NCBI GenBank assembly: GCA_001662425.1
Contig: BDDC01000077.1
Coordinates: forward strand, 2,116 to 66,115
DNA: 64,000 nt
Direction of reading: 5' to 3'
Source: Chlamydomonas sphaeroides
Taxonomy: Eukaryota > Chlorophyta > Chlorophyceae > Chlamydomonadales > Chlamydomonadaceae
Below the pieces are notes generated by a model. The model did no database searches and was not told where the DNA came from. It saw nothing but the letters and a program-made list of their open reading frames with translations. Below, one piece after another: positions 21,701-32,800 of this stretch (the first letter of the stretch is position 1; every line of letters begins with the position of its first letter). The position numbers were made by a program, and so were the translations under genes.

Positions 21701-24700
21701 GCCAGACGGGCTACTACAAGGACACGCCGTCGGTGCCGTCCCCGGCGCTGCAGCAGCCGCAGCCCGCGGGTGCGTTGGGCGCTGGTGGGCTGGGGCGCAT
21801 GTGCGACCTGAGGTGCAAGTGCGACCTGAGGTGCAAGTGGGACCTGGCGCTTGCGGGTGCGCAGGAGCTCTCTCTCTTAATCGCTGCGGGTCTGCGTCTG
21901 CTGTCGGCCTTCGTCAGCGTTTGGGCTGAGTGTTGACGGGCGCGCCGTGCCCATGGGTCCCACTTGGCCCGCATCCCACAGCGGCCCCGGCTGCCGTGTC
22001 CAAGCCGGCCGCGGCGCCCGCGGCCCGCGCCGCTGCGGCGCCCGCCGCCCCCGCGGCCGCCGGCCTGCAGACTGCCGCCAGGGCGGCCGCTGCGGCGCCC
22101 GCCGCTGTGCCCAACCCCGCCAAGCGGGTGGCCCCTCCGCGGCCCTCCAGCCCGGACGTGCCCGCGCCAAAGCCCAAGCTGGCGGATGAGTCACAGGAGG
22201 TGAGCTCCTCCGCCTTGCTGCCCCCTCAAGTGTCAAAGCCGGCTGGCCTCCGGCAGGGCTCGGCTCCCGCAGCCCCCCTGCGCCATGCACCATCCCCGTC
22301 CAGCGCCCCGCCCACCCTCACCAGCGCCCCGCCCACCCTCACCAGCGCCCCGCCTACCCTCACCAGCGCCCCGCCCACCCTCACCAGCTGCCGCCTGGCC
22401 GCCGCCTCGCACCCTGCTCCATTCACGGCTGCGGCCCTCCCTTGCGCCGCAAAGCTCCGGCCTCTCAACTCCGCCTCCCGCCAACCCCCGCTGCAGGTGG
22501 CCTCCCTGGAGTCCAGCTTCCTGCGCGAGCTGCACACGGTGCGTAAGATGGCGGCCCGCCTGGACGCCACCACACGCGACGTGGCCGCGGGCTGCCCCGA
22601 CGCCTGCGGGCCGGGCGGCTACAAGGCCGCCGCGGCCCAGGTGTCGGCGCTGGCGCGGCGGGCGGCCACCCTGCGCGGCACGTATGAGCGCTCCAACAAG
22701 GTGCGTTGGTGCTGGGGCAGGGGTTGGGGTTGGGGCTGGGGTGCGGCAGGGTGCGGCCTGCGCTGTGCTTCAGGTTGATACCCCACGACCTGCGCCCGGG
22801 GGCATGAGCCTTTACCCGGCCCCTGCGTGTGGCTCGTCCTGCTTTTCGCCGCAGCGCGTGGCCGGGCTGGTGGACGGCCTGGCGGGCCTGGAGGCTCGGC
22901 TGGCGGCGCTGCAGCTCTTCTCGGGCGGCGGCGGCGGCGGCGGGCTGGGTGGCGCGGCCAAGCTGGCGGCGCTGGAGGCGAGCCTGCCGCTGGAGCCGGC
23001 CCTGGAGGGGCTGCGCGGCGACGTGGCGGCCCGGCTGGAGGTGCGGCGCCCAGGGCTGACACCGGTGGCGGCGCATGGGCACAGCGAGGGCACGGTGGCC
23101 CAGGGCGGAGGCGCGAGGCTGGCGGGGCTAGGGGTCCTGCTGCAGGGGCTGCTGTGGTGTGGCGGGTGTGCTGCATCGCATCGCGCCGCCTGCCGTGCTG
23201 CCCCCGCCAGGCGCTGGGCGGCTGCCTGGGCGAGCTGGAGGAGGTGATGGACGCCTGGGAGTCGCCGGCGGGTGAGAGCATCGCGCCCAGCAGCAGAGCT
23301 TGTGGGGGTCGTGCTCACGAAGCGCCACGGACGGCTCCACAGCACGCCTGCCTGGCGCCAACCCGTCGCTGCCCCCGCTCTGCTCGCCGCAGGCTCGGCC
23401 CAGGCCGGCTCCGCCCGGCTGTCTACCAGTGTGCTCTACAACACAATAGCCTCCTCGGGTCAGCACACGCATACACAGCTCTGGCCTGCGTAACATTTGA
23501 ACACACAGCGCGCCAGGAGCTGCCGCCGCTGCAACCGTGACCTCTGCTCCCCGACTGCTCGTAGGCTCTGCCCTGGCGGCCGCCGCCAGCCGCATCATGG
23601 TGCTGGCTGCCCGGCTGGAGGAGGCGGGCGCCTGCCCCCTGGGCCTGCTCAAGGTGGGGCGCGCCAGCGGCCGTGGCGCTGACCCAGCGCCACACAGTGC
23701 GGCGGTCGGAAGGGGGGCGCCGCTGCGCGAGTTGCGCTGAGTGGTCCCCTCGACCTCCCCCGGACCGCAGGACCCGTCGGGGCCGCTGGCGCCGCTGGCG
23801 GCCTGGTGCAAGGATGGCGGCGCGGCGCCGCCGCCGGGCCAGGCCGCGCTCACCGCCGCCGCCAACGGCGGCACGCCGGGCGGCGCGACGCCGGGCGCCA
23901 AGGCGCCCGGTGGTGCCAGGTGCGGCCCATCGCACACGCAGGCGTCGGTTCGAAGTTGGGCTTGTACGCATCAGCCAGGGGCGCGCCTTGGTGCATCAGC
24001 CCCCAAGCCAGACCCGTGGCCCAACCCCGCTTGTCCCTTGGCTCCCCCGCTGCCCCCGCAGCGGCGCCGAGGGGCCCCAGTGGATGACGCCGCAGTCCAC
24101 GGGCGCGCGGCGCTCGCCGCTGCTGTCGGCCTCGGCCACCCCTGGCAGCCCGCAGCTGCTGCTGGGGGCGCCGCCCAGCCCCGCCTCGCCCGCGCTGGCC
24201 GCAGCGGACGCGCTGCTGCCGCGCCTGCAGGTGGGGCCGCCGCCGGGCTGTACGGCCGACAGAGGGTGTACGACGCTAGGACCTCCCGGGGGGACTGTGG
24301 ACCCCTGGACATGCTACAGCAGCACAGCACATACGCAGGCGCTCTAGCTACGAGCCTTGCTACGCGCGATGCTAGATAGGCGGCTGTGTTGAGTGCAAGC
24401 GCGACGCCCTAGTCCCTGTGTTGGCCTCCTGCCCGGCCGCAGGCGCTGGCCCGGCCCGGCGGCAAGGTGCGCGTCACGAGTGCGGTGCGGCCGCCCGCGC
24501 CGCAGCAGCAGCCGGGCACCGCGCTGCTGCAGTTTGCGGCGGCGGCCGAGGCGGCGTGCGGCCAGCTGCCGGACGCGCCGGAGCCGGCCTCGCCGCCTCG
24601 CGCCCAGGTCAAGCCCACGCACATGCTCAGGTGAGCAGGGGGTGGCGTCTCACGTGGGGCTCTGCGACATGGGGCTGCTCACTTGCATTGCCACGCTTTG

Positions 24701-27700
24701 CCGGGCGGCCGATGTCCAGCTGGCTTGTTGCAGTGCCAGCTTTTTGGCAAGGTCGGCAGTGCCACTGCCATCCTGGAAGGGCCAGCAGCCTCCACGGCTG
24801 GAGCGTACCTGACCAATCCCTTTCGCTCGCGCAGCCTCGACGCCCCTGCCCCGCTAGCAGCGGCCGCCGCTGCGATCAAGCCTGCGGCCGCGGCGCCCGC
24901 GGCCTTCAACTTCAGCACGGCGGCTGCCGGCGGCGGCCTTTTCGGCGCCGCGCCGACGCCGTCCCTGACGGCCAAGGCGCCCGCGCCACCACAGCCGGCC
25001 GCGGCGGCGCCAGCGGCTGCCGCCGGCGCGCCCGCGGCGGCCGCCAAGCCCAAGGCCTCGCAGCCGCCCATCCCCAACATGGCCCAGGTCCGTCGGCACC
25101 CTATGCGCAGCTCCGGGCCTGGCCGGGGGTGATGCAGCTTCTGCAACCGCTTCACACCTGGGCCAACCGCGCTCTGTGGTCGTCGCAAGCCATGACCTGG
25201 TGCGCTGCCAGCTGTCAGCTGACATGTGCTCGGCTGCTGGCCGCCTGCCCCGTTCCTTCCACGCAGCTCCAGGCCGCCAGCAAGCTGCAGGCGCAAGCGA
25301 CAGCCGCCGCTGCCAAGCCCGCCGCCGCTGCCGCCGCCCCGGCGGCCGCCGCGCCGGCCCCGCCCAAGCCGCCTGCCAGCGGCCAGCCCCCGGTGCCGTC
25401 CATGGCGCTGTTCGCTCAGGCAGCGCAGATGCACCAGAAGGTCACCGCCGGGCAGCAGGTGGGGTTCAAAGCCGTGTCCTGGCGCGCAAGGACACGCGGC
25501 ATCACGCCTGGGGCCCGAGGGGCCGCCGCCAGTGCCGCCCTTTGCTGGGCTGATCGTTGGCATGCTGCCCCGTCCCGCGCTTTCATGCTTGCTGCCCCCA
25601 GGCTCCTCCCGCGGCCCGGCCCACGGACTCGGGCTCCTCCGCCGGCAGCACCGCCACGAGCCGCCCGCCCGCCGCAGCCAAGGCGCCCGCCTCGTCGCAG
25701 CCGCCGGTGCCCTCGGCAGAAGCCATGCGGGCCGCCGCTGCCGCACAGGCGCGGCTGCAGCAGCAGCAGCAGCAGGAGAAGAAGGCGCAGGAGGCGGCCG
25801 CGCCCGCAGCCGCGGCGCCGGCGGGCGGCGTGCAGACCGGCACTGCCGCGCCCGCACCCGCCGCCGGCAGCGCGGCAGCAGCCGCGCCCGCCAGCGCGGC
25901 CCCGGCCGCCGCCGGCGGGTTCAACTTCGGTTTTGGCACGTCGACCCCAGCCAGCGGCGAAGCCGCCGGTGCCGCCCAGTCCGCGCCTTCTCTGTTTGGC
26001 TCGGCGCCGGCGGCTGGCGGCGGCCTCTTCGGCTCGGCGCCGGCGGCTGGCGGCGGCTTGTTCGGTTCAACGCCGGCGGCTGGCGGGGGCCTGTTTGGCA
26101 GCCCCGCGCCGCCGTCAACGGCCGATGCAGCGGCTACGTCCAGCGCCCCGGCGGCCGGCGGCGGCGCGGCGGCGGCGGCGGCGCCTGCTTCCAGCGGCTT
26201 CGGCTTCGGCTTTGGCAACATGACGCTCGGCGGCGCGAGCAGTGCTGCAGCGGCCAGCAGCAGCGCAGCGGCCACCGGCGCCGCCACCGGCGGCGGCGGC
26301 CTCTTTGGCAGCGGGTCCACGACCGCGGCGTTCGGCGCCACGTCGGGAGGGTCCATCTTCGGCGGTGCAGCGGCCTCGGCCCCGGCGGCCTCGGCCTCGG
26401 CGGCGGCCGCGGCCTCTGCCGCAGCCGGCGGTGGCGGCCTGTTCGGCTCACTGACGGCGCCCGGCACGGCCCCCGCAGGTAGGGTGCGCCGCCCACGTCT
26501 GCGGCCAGCATGGCAGGGCCCTGGCCAGGCATGGTGGGGGTATGGGTTGGTCGCTCGGTAGACGACATGCGTGCCTGCCCCCTGTGCCATTGCAGCCGGC
26601 GCAGGTGTCACGGGCCTGTTCAGCGGCATGGGCTTCGGGGCCGCGTCCGCGCCTGCCGCCAGCGCCGCCGCGCCGGCATCCTCGACCGCCCCGGCTGCCG
26701 CGGCGCCCTTCGGCAACTTCGGTGCGTCCTGCGCACCCGGTGCTGTGTGCGGGTTGCGGGCCGCCTTGTCGACCCCTGCGCCACGCACCCAACGCCGCCT
26801 GCTGCGCGCGTGCCTGCATCACCTGCACCCATCCTGCCCTAAAACCCAGAACCCTCCGCTGTGCGTACACTGCGCCGCTGCACTGCCCCCCCCCCCCATG
26901 CAGGGAGCCTCGGCCTGGGGGGCAGCAGCGCCCCCGCTGCCGCCGCCTCCTCGCCCTTCGGCAGCTTCGCCAGCGCCGCGGCCAGCTCCGCCCCTTCCGG
27001 CTTCGGCGCCTTTGCCAGTCCTGCGGCACCGCAGGCTGCGCCCGCCGCCGCCGCCTCGTCGCCCTTTGGCGCCTTCGGCACGCCCGCCGCCGCGGCCTCC
27101 TCCCCCGCCGCGGCCTCTTCCTTTGGCGCGCCCGCTGCCGCCGCGGCGCCCTTCGGCACCAGCGGCGGAATCCAGTCGCAGGCAGCCATGCCCTCCGTCC
27201 AGACCGGCGTCTTCTCCAGCTTCGGCCAGCAGCCCGCTTTCGGCAGCCCGGCGGCGGCGGCACCCGTCGCGCCCGCCTTCGGCGCGCCTTCCAGCCTCGG
27301 CGGTGGCGGCGCGTTCGGCGCGCCGTCAAGCCTCGGCGGAGGCGGCGCGTTCGGGGCTCCCAGCCCCGCAGCTCCGGCGGCTCCCGCCACGGGAGGCGCC
27401 TTCGGCGGCTCCTCGGGCTTCGGAGCGCCGGGCGCCTTTGGCTCACCAGCCCCGGTGCCGCCGGCCGCGCCGGCGGCGCCTTTCGGCGGCGGCTTCGGCC
27501 AGAGCACCGCATTCGGTGGGTGCCTCGCCTCTTTTTGCGGCCAGGGTGGGCGGGGCTCTGCGGCCATCATGGCCCCACGCGCCTCGCGTGCGCCTGCAAC
27601 CACCCGGCCGCTGCCCTTCTCCTCTGGTCGCGCCTGGTGCCGCAACCCAGTCGTCAGCCCAGCCCACTTGATCAGCACGTGTGCGCTACCATGCCCTGCC

Positions 27701-28082
27701 ATACCCTGCGATGCCCTACCATACCCTGCCATGCCCTACCATACCCTGCCCGGCAAACCTTCTTGCCCGCCCAGGCTCTGCTGCCACGGCCAGCAACCCC
27801 TTCTCAGGCTTTGCGCAGCAGGCCGCCGCCGCTCCGGCCGGCGGCTTCGGCGCCTTCTCCAGCGCTGCGCCCTCACCCCCGGCCGCTGCCGGCGGCGGCT
27901 TCGCGGCCTTTGCCGGCCAGAGCGGCGGCTTCGGCACTTTCGGCGGCGCGGCCCAGCAACCGCAGCAGCAGCCGGGCGGGGCCTTTGGCGGCGGCGGCGG
28001 CGGCTTTGGCGCGTTCAACGGCGCGGCTGCGGGCGGCGCGCCGGCCAGCGGCGGCACCAACATCTGGGCGCCGCGGCGGTGA
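18781..28082 (+). CDS. NUP214: Nucleoporin NUP214 (FG nucleoporin)
   Basis: Peripheral FG nucleoporin of the cytoplasmic pore face, acting in mRNA export. Twenty-two phase-consistent exons: 18781-18946, 19080-19658, 19758-19954, 20061-20321, 20447-20693, 20819-21436, 21635-21769, 21982-22199, 22497-22700, 22855-23040, 23211-23271, 23393-23458, 23565-23653, 23771-23919, 24062-24230, 24443-24630, 24835-25087, 25267-25458, 25602-26478, 26596-26721, 26904-27515, 27775-28082; about 1966 residues. Residues 1-484 form the beta-propeller (WCPGAQ, then PPPMLLVATSDGALRAYGF at its end, the NUP214/Nup159 signature). A first FG cluster spans about 485-690. The coiled-coil middle spans about 808-1010 (SFLRELHTVRKMAARLD). 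A second FG cluster of GGLFGS, FGFG and GAFGA units spans about 1390-1966. A TGTAA follows at 28630. Individual short exons in the middle are less certain than the ends. Confidence 0.9.
22301..22384. repeat. 21-bp intronic tandem repeat
   Basis: About four copies of a 21-base unit starting CAGCGCCCCGCC lie in the NUP214 intron 22200-22496. One copy has a single C-to-T change. Confidence 0.85.
27691..27750. repeat. 10/20-bp intronic tandem repeat
   Basis: Alternating ATGCCCTRCC and ATACCCTGCS decamers, six in a row, lie in the last NUP214 intron (27516-27774). Confidence 0.85.
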
Positions 28083-28629
28083 GGCGGCATGGCTGCTGCC
28101 ACGGCGGTAGGTGCCGCTGCTGGGGGCGGCGCCGTTGTGTGCCGTGGTGGTGGCCGGGTATGTGGTGGATGGGTGGTAGCATGAGGGAGGAAGCGTGCGG
28201 CGAAGCTGGAGCAGGAGGTCAGAGCCCCAGGTAGCGCAGTGCGATGTCGGTTACCGGGCGGATAGCGCTGTTGCGGTTGTGGGAGGCTCCCATGCAGTGG
28301 GCAGTGGCAGCGGTCGTGGCAGCCGTCGATCGGAACGAGCGGCGGTGTTGGGATGGGCGACGGCGTTAGTGCAGCGAGCACGGGTGCGGGTATAGCCAGA
28401 ATGATGGCAGGACACGGCACGTTGCAGTGCCTGCAGTGTGCAACACCCCCCCCCGACCGCATCCGCCGCTCCGGGGCCCCACGCAGCACACTCGCCGCCC
28501 AAAGCAGCGCATCGGGCCACCGGACACGCGACCGGTGCACACCTGTACACACTTCTGGCAGTCCTAACACCAGACGCGTGACCGCAACGCGCACCCCCGC
28601 AACTGCCCCACCAAGGCCCCCGCCTGCCA

Positions 28630-28634
28630 TGTAA
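28630..28634 (+). terminator. Poly(A) signal TGTAA of NUP214
   Basis: TGTAA about 550 bases after the NUP214 stop codon at 28082. Confidence 0.55.
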
Positions 28635-28930
28635 TCAGCCCGAAGCGCACCCACAACCCCCCTCACCCGCATTCCCCAACCCAGCTGGCTCTCTGGTAGC
28701 CCCCTCGCGCACAGCCCCAAGCATGCCAGCACACCTCGACCATGGCTGCCCCTCTCGCCATCACGCCCATCGCCCGCCCCTCGAGTACCTTCTCTCGTCA
28801 CCAGCCGTACAGCCCCGGGCCCCAGCGCTACAGGCGGCCTCTCAGCAAGTTACTACAGCTGAACATCGAGCGAGCGTCAGCGGCTGCATGCCAAGCTCAA
28901 GCTCCTCATGCCCTCCACATGCCCACCCTC

Positions 28931-28935
28931 TTACA
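28931..28935 (-). terminator. Poly(A) signal TGTAA of the GH5-like gene
   Basis: The minus strand reads TGTAAGAGG about 130 bases past the stop at 29064. Confidence 0.55.
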
Positions 28936-29063
28936 ACAACCGTTTCCCAACAACCGCCTCCTGGCCCATACCACACGTCATCGCACGAGCGTCGCTCAAT
29001 CGTTTGCGGCGCCTCCCGGGGGGCCAACGCGCCACCAAAGCACCACGCGGGATCGCCGCCGGC

Positions 29064-29799
29064 CTACCCATGTGCGAGCGCCGCCACTGTCGCCGCGGCC
29101 ACGGCAGCCACCGAAGGCCGCGGGCCAGCCTTCTGGAGTGCCGCCGCGTGACCCGCCACCGCAGCCGCCGTGGCGTTCCCCTGCAGCGCCAGACCCAGCT
29201 GCAGCATCCCCGCATCCCCACCCCGGCTGCCGCTGCTCTTCCCGCTCTTCCCGCGCTCCACACTGCCTACTTCAACGCTAGGCTCGGCCCCTTGCCCCGC
29301 GGCTGCCTCCAACGCTGCCGCAGCAGCAGCCGCTGCGCGCTGCGCCGAGCACCGCGCCATGGCCTCCCAGTTGGTGAAGCGCCGCCACTCGAGCTGCTCC
29401 GCCAGGCGGGCCGCCGCAGGGCCCAGCAGCTGGCGGCACAGCACCGCCCGCGTGGCTGTGCCCCCGGCTGCACCTCCTCGGGCTGGCGTGGCGGTCGCGG
29501 GCAGCTGCCGTGCGGCGGCCCCCAGGGCCTCGTGGCGGAGGTCAGAGGGAACCCGCGCCAGGGCCGTCTCGAAGGCGCCCTGCAGCGCGCGCCGCTTGCT
29601 GCTGTGCGTGCCGGTAGCCGCGACCGGGGCCGGGGCGCTCGCAGCCGGCGCGACCGGGGTGTTGTCACCAGCGGGCGCGGTCAGAGCGACGGCGGCCGAG
29701 CCTTGCGCCGCAGGTGCTGCGGTCGTTGCAGCCGCTGCTCCAGAGGGCCCCCGCCCAGGCCCGGGCCAGGGGCTGGGACCTGACCTCCGCACGCTGTGC

Positions 29800-29877
<78 letters not shown>

Positions 29878-32800
29878 AGGTTGAGCACCGCAGCCCGTAG
29901 CGGAAGCGGCGGCGGCGGCGCGGGCAGCGGCAGAAGGCCCCAGTCCAGCACCGCGCTGGCCACCAGCGTGCCTGCGGGGGGCCAGGCCAGGGCCGCTGAA
30001 AGCGCAGGCATGCAGCACCTTCCACACACACTGCGGTAACGCGTCACTGCGGTAACGCGGGCTGGGCCGGGACTCGGGGTCCTTGCGGGCGCTCCTGGTT
30101 GGGCTTCCTTCCGCACTGGCGCACCTAACCACTGCATTCCCTCTACGCACGGCCGGCGCGCCATTCTCCCTTGTGTTGGTTTTGTCTTACTATTATACTT
30201 ATACTTATTTCTGAACACACATCAACCATCACACGCCACCCCATTGGAAACCCGTTGCCAACCCAGCCTCGGCCCGGCCTCACCCGCCACGGGCAGCCCC
30301 GCTCGGTCCGCGGCCTCCGTGGCGCCAAAGGTGGCAGCCAGCAGCCGGCGGCGGTACTCGGCCACATCGTAGTGCTGCTGCAGGCGGCGGCGGTGGCGCT
30401 GCGGACTGCCGCCGCCGCCGCCTGTGCCCCAATGCCCCGGCTCCGGCGGCCCCGGGTTGACTATGAGCAGCAGCGGCTTTTGGGCCCTGCGAACACGAGG
30501 TACGGCCGCGCCTGGCGTTGATGTCTAAAGGAGACTCTGCAGGGACAACTGACGGGAGCGCAGATGGATATGCGGTGGCTCCCGGGATTGGCCATCCCGG
30601 CCCGCCGGCACCTCTCCCGCCTCACCGGGTGGCGTCCCGCAGGTGAGCCCCCACCCAGCCCTCGGCCCATCGCAGGCGCGCCTCGGGCCCCGCCAGCAGC
30701 CAGTCGTGGGGAGCCAAGTGGGCAGCTGCCAGGTCCAGCTCGCGCAGCATCTGGGCGGCGGTTGGTTGGGGGCGTCGGGCGGGGTGCGCGCAAGGGCGGA
30801 TGTGTAGGAGGTGGGGGGTCGTAAGTGAGGAGTGCACGAGAGCGCACGCTCACCGTGTTGCGCGCGAAGTCGGCTCCCTCGCACACGGGGTCCCACGCCT
30901 CGCTGCCCAGCGCCGAGCCGCTGCCGGCCCACCACGACACGCCGTGCGGCGCGCCCTCCTCCTCGTCGCCCCGGGGCCACCCTCCGGCACCAGGCTGGCC
31001 CTCGTCCTCGTGCGCCACCAGCGGCTGCGGCCCCCCCGCTGGGCGCCAGGTGTGGGCGGGCGGGTTGTAGGGCAGGTGGTGCGGCGAGTGGGCCTGGCGG
31101 CGGTGGGGCCGTCCGACGGAGGGCGGACACGCAGTCGCACACACACGTTGGCGGCGACGCGCGCGGCACTGTGGGGGGTGCGCATCGGCGTGCGCTGGTG
31201 TGGCGGTGGCCTGGATCCACCTGACGGCCTGCACAGGTAGCCAACCTGCACCCAAGGCCTGGCTGCCGCCTTGTGTCCCTCGAACCCCGCCCTCGCATGA
31301 TTGGCCGCACCCCACCCGCATCCTGCCCAGCGCCCTGCCCCATCGGCTCACCCCGAAGAATCCGTCCAGGCCCGCGAATATGAGGTGGTTGGGGTCCATT
31401 TTGCGCAGGAAGGAGGCCATGTACGGCAGCCACGCCTGCAGCGCGCCGCTGCCAGGGGAGCCGGGGTCGCGTGGCCTGAGGAGCGGAGGAGGCATGACAG
31501 AGCAGTGGGCGGGCGAGCAGGGGGCAGTGGCAGGGGAAGGCCGGGCCGGGAAAAGAGGCGGCTCCTGCTGTCAGCTGCGGCGGCGCCCCTCCGCACCTGT
31601 TGGCTAGGTCCCAGCCCAGTATGGTGGGGTCGTGCCTCAACGCCATGCCGGTGAGGGTGTTGTTGCGCACCGCCAGGGCCGTCATGTAGTCGAAGAAGAG
31701 CGCCTGGGGAGGGAGGGAGGATGGCGGGTGGCGGGGAGGAGCGACGAAGGCGCGCCGCGCATGGGACTGGCCGGCTGTGTGTTAGGCAGGCCCTTATGCG
31801 GGGGGCCATGTCCGCAGGCCCTTGTCCTCAATCACGGCACGTACCTTGTAGGTGTCGTTGGTGAGGAAGTCGGTGACGGTGTTGGAGGCGTTGATCCACC
31901 GCACGTACTGCGACATGCCGCCGTGCCGCTGGCTGGCTCCGTCCGTCAGCACCGGCAGCAGCCGCAGCCTGTGCCGCCTCGCCGCCGCCACCAGCCAGTC
32001 CAGCCCCGCCCTGGCCCAACAGGCGGGCGAGCAGGCGGCAGGGGCAGCCCCGTTGCACAACTCCCCCCTCCGCAGCAACAGGCAGGCCAGCCCTCGGGCC
32101 CAACGCTGCCGGTGACCTTCGCTGCAGCCCCACCTGCCTGTCCGCGCGCTCCACACGCACGCCCACACAACCTCACACGCACACATGCGCACGCACGCAC
32201 GCACCTAAGCTCGGCCTCGTCCAGGATGCCTGGCGCAAGCTGCACCGCGCCCCGCCGTCCCGCGCCGTCCAGGAAGGCGAAGAAGCGCACCGTGTTGAGC
32301 CCCGCGGCGGCGGCCGAGCGCAGCAGCGCGGCAGCCTGACAGCAGCAGGAAGGGGGCGAGCGGGCGGCCGATCGGTCGGTCGGTCGGTCGTTCGGGCGGG
32401 CGGGGGCCGCGATGAGGCGCTGCGCCGACGCCTTTTCATGTGAGCTTCGCGGCACAACAAGCAAGCCAGGGGCAGTAGCCGGCACTGGTTGTGGCTGCAA
32501 CTAGGCACACGCGACCGGTCCCTCCATTCATTCGCTAGCCAGCGAGCAGACGCCCCGGCGCACCCGGGCCCTGCCCCCCGGGCGTGCCGCCCACGCCATC
32601 AGCTGCGGCGCGTCCAGCCCCGCCACCCGCCAGGGGCGGCCGTCCGCCAGCTCCAGGCGGCCGTGGCGCGACACCACAAAGAGCGCGGCGTCGCCCGACA
32701 GCCCGCGGCCGGGGTCGGGGTTGGCCGCGAGCCGCCGGTGCTCCTCGGGCTGGCTGTGGCGCCAGGAGCCTGCACGGGGGTGCGGGGGCTGGGGGCTGGG

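Larger units (their letters stand above)
28083..29063. other. Convergent 3'UTR region of NUP214 and the GH5-like gene
   Basis: No gene seen. The plus-strand TGTAA (28630-28634) and the minus-strand TGTAA (28935-28931) face each other about 300 bases apart, so the two transcripts probably end without overlapping. Confidence 0.55.

Noticed and set aside
24418..26223. Plus-strand open frame of about 600 codons, Arg/Pro-rich
   Set aside because: It is partly a shifted frame of the FG and coiled-coil exons of NUP214; only the portion in the real frame (25267-25458) is coding.
31141..31210. Possible extra exon of the GH5-like gene between the FFG donor and 31093
   Set aside because: Acceptor-like CAG sites exist, but no matching donor keeps the frame and the family alignment does not require it.
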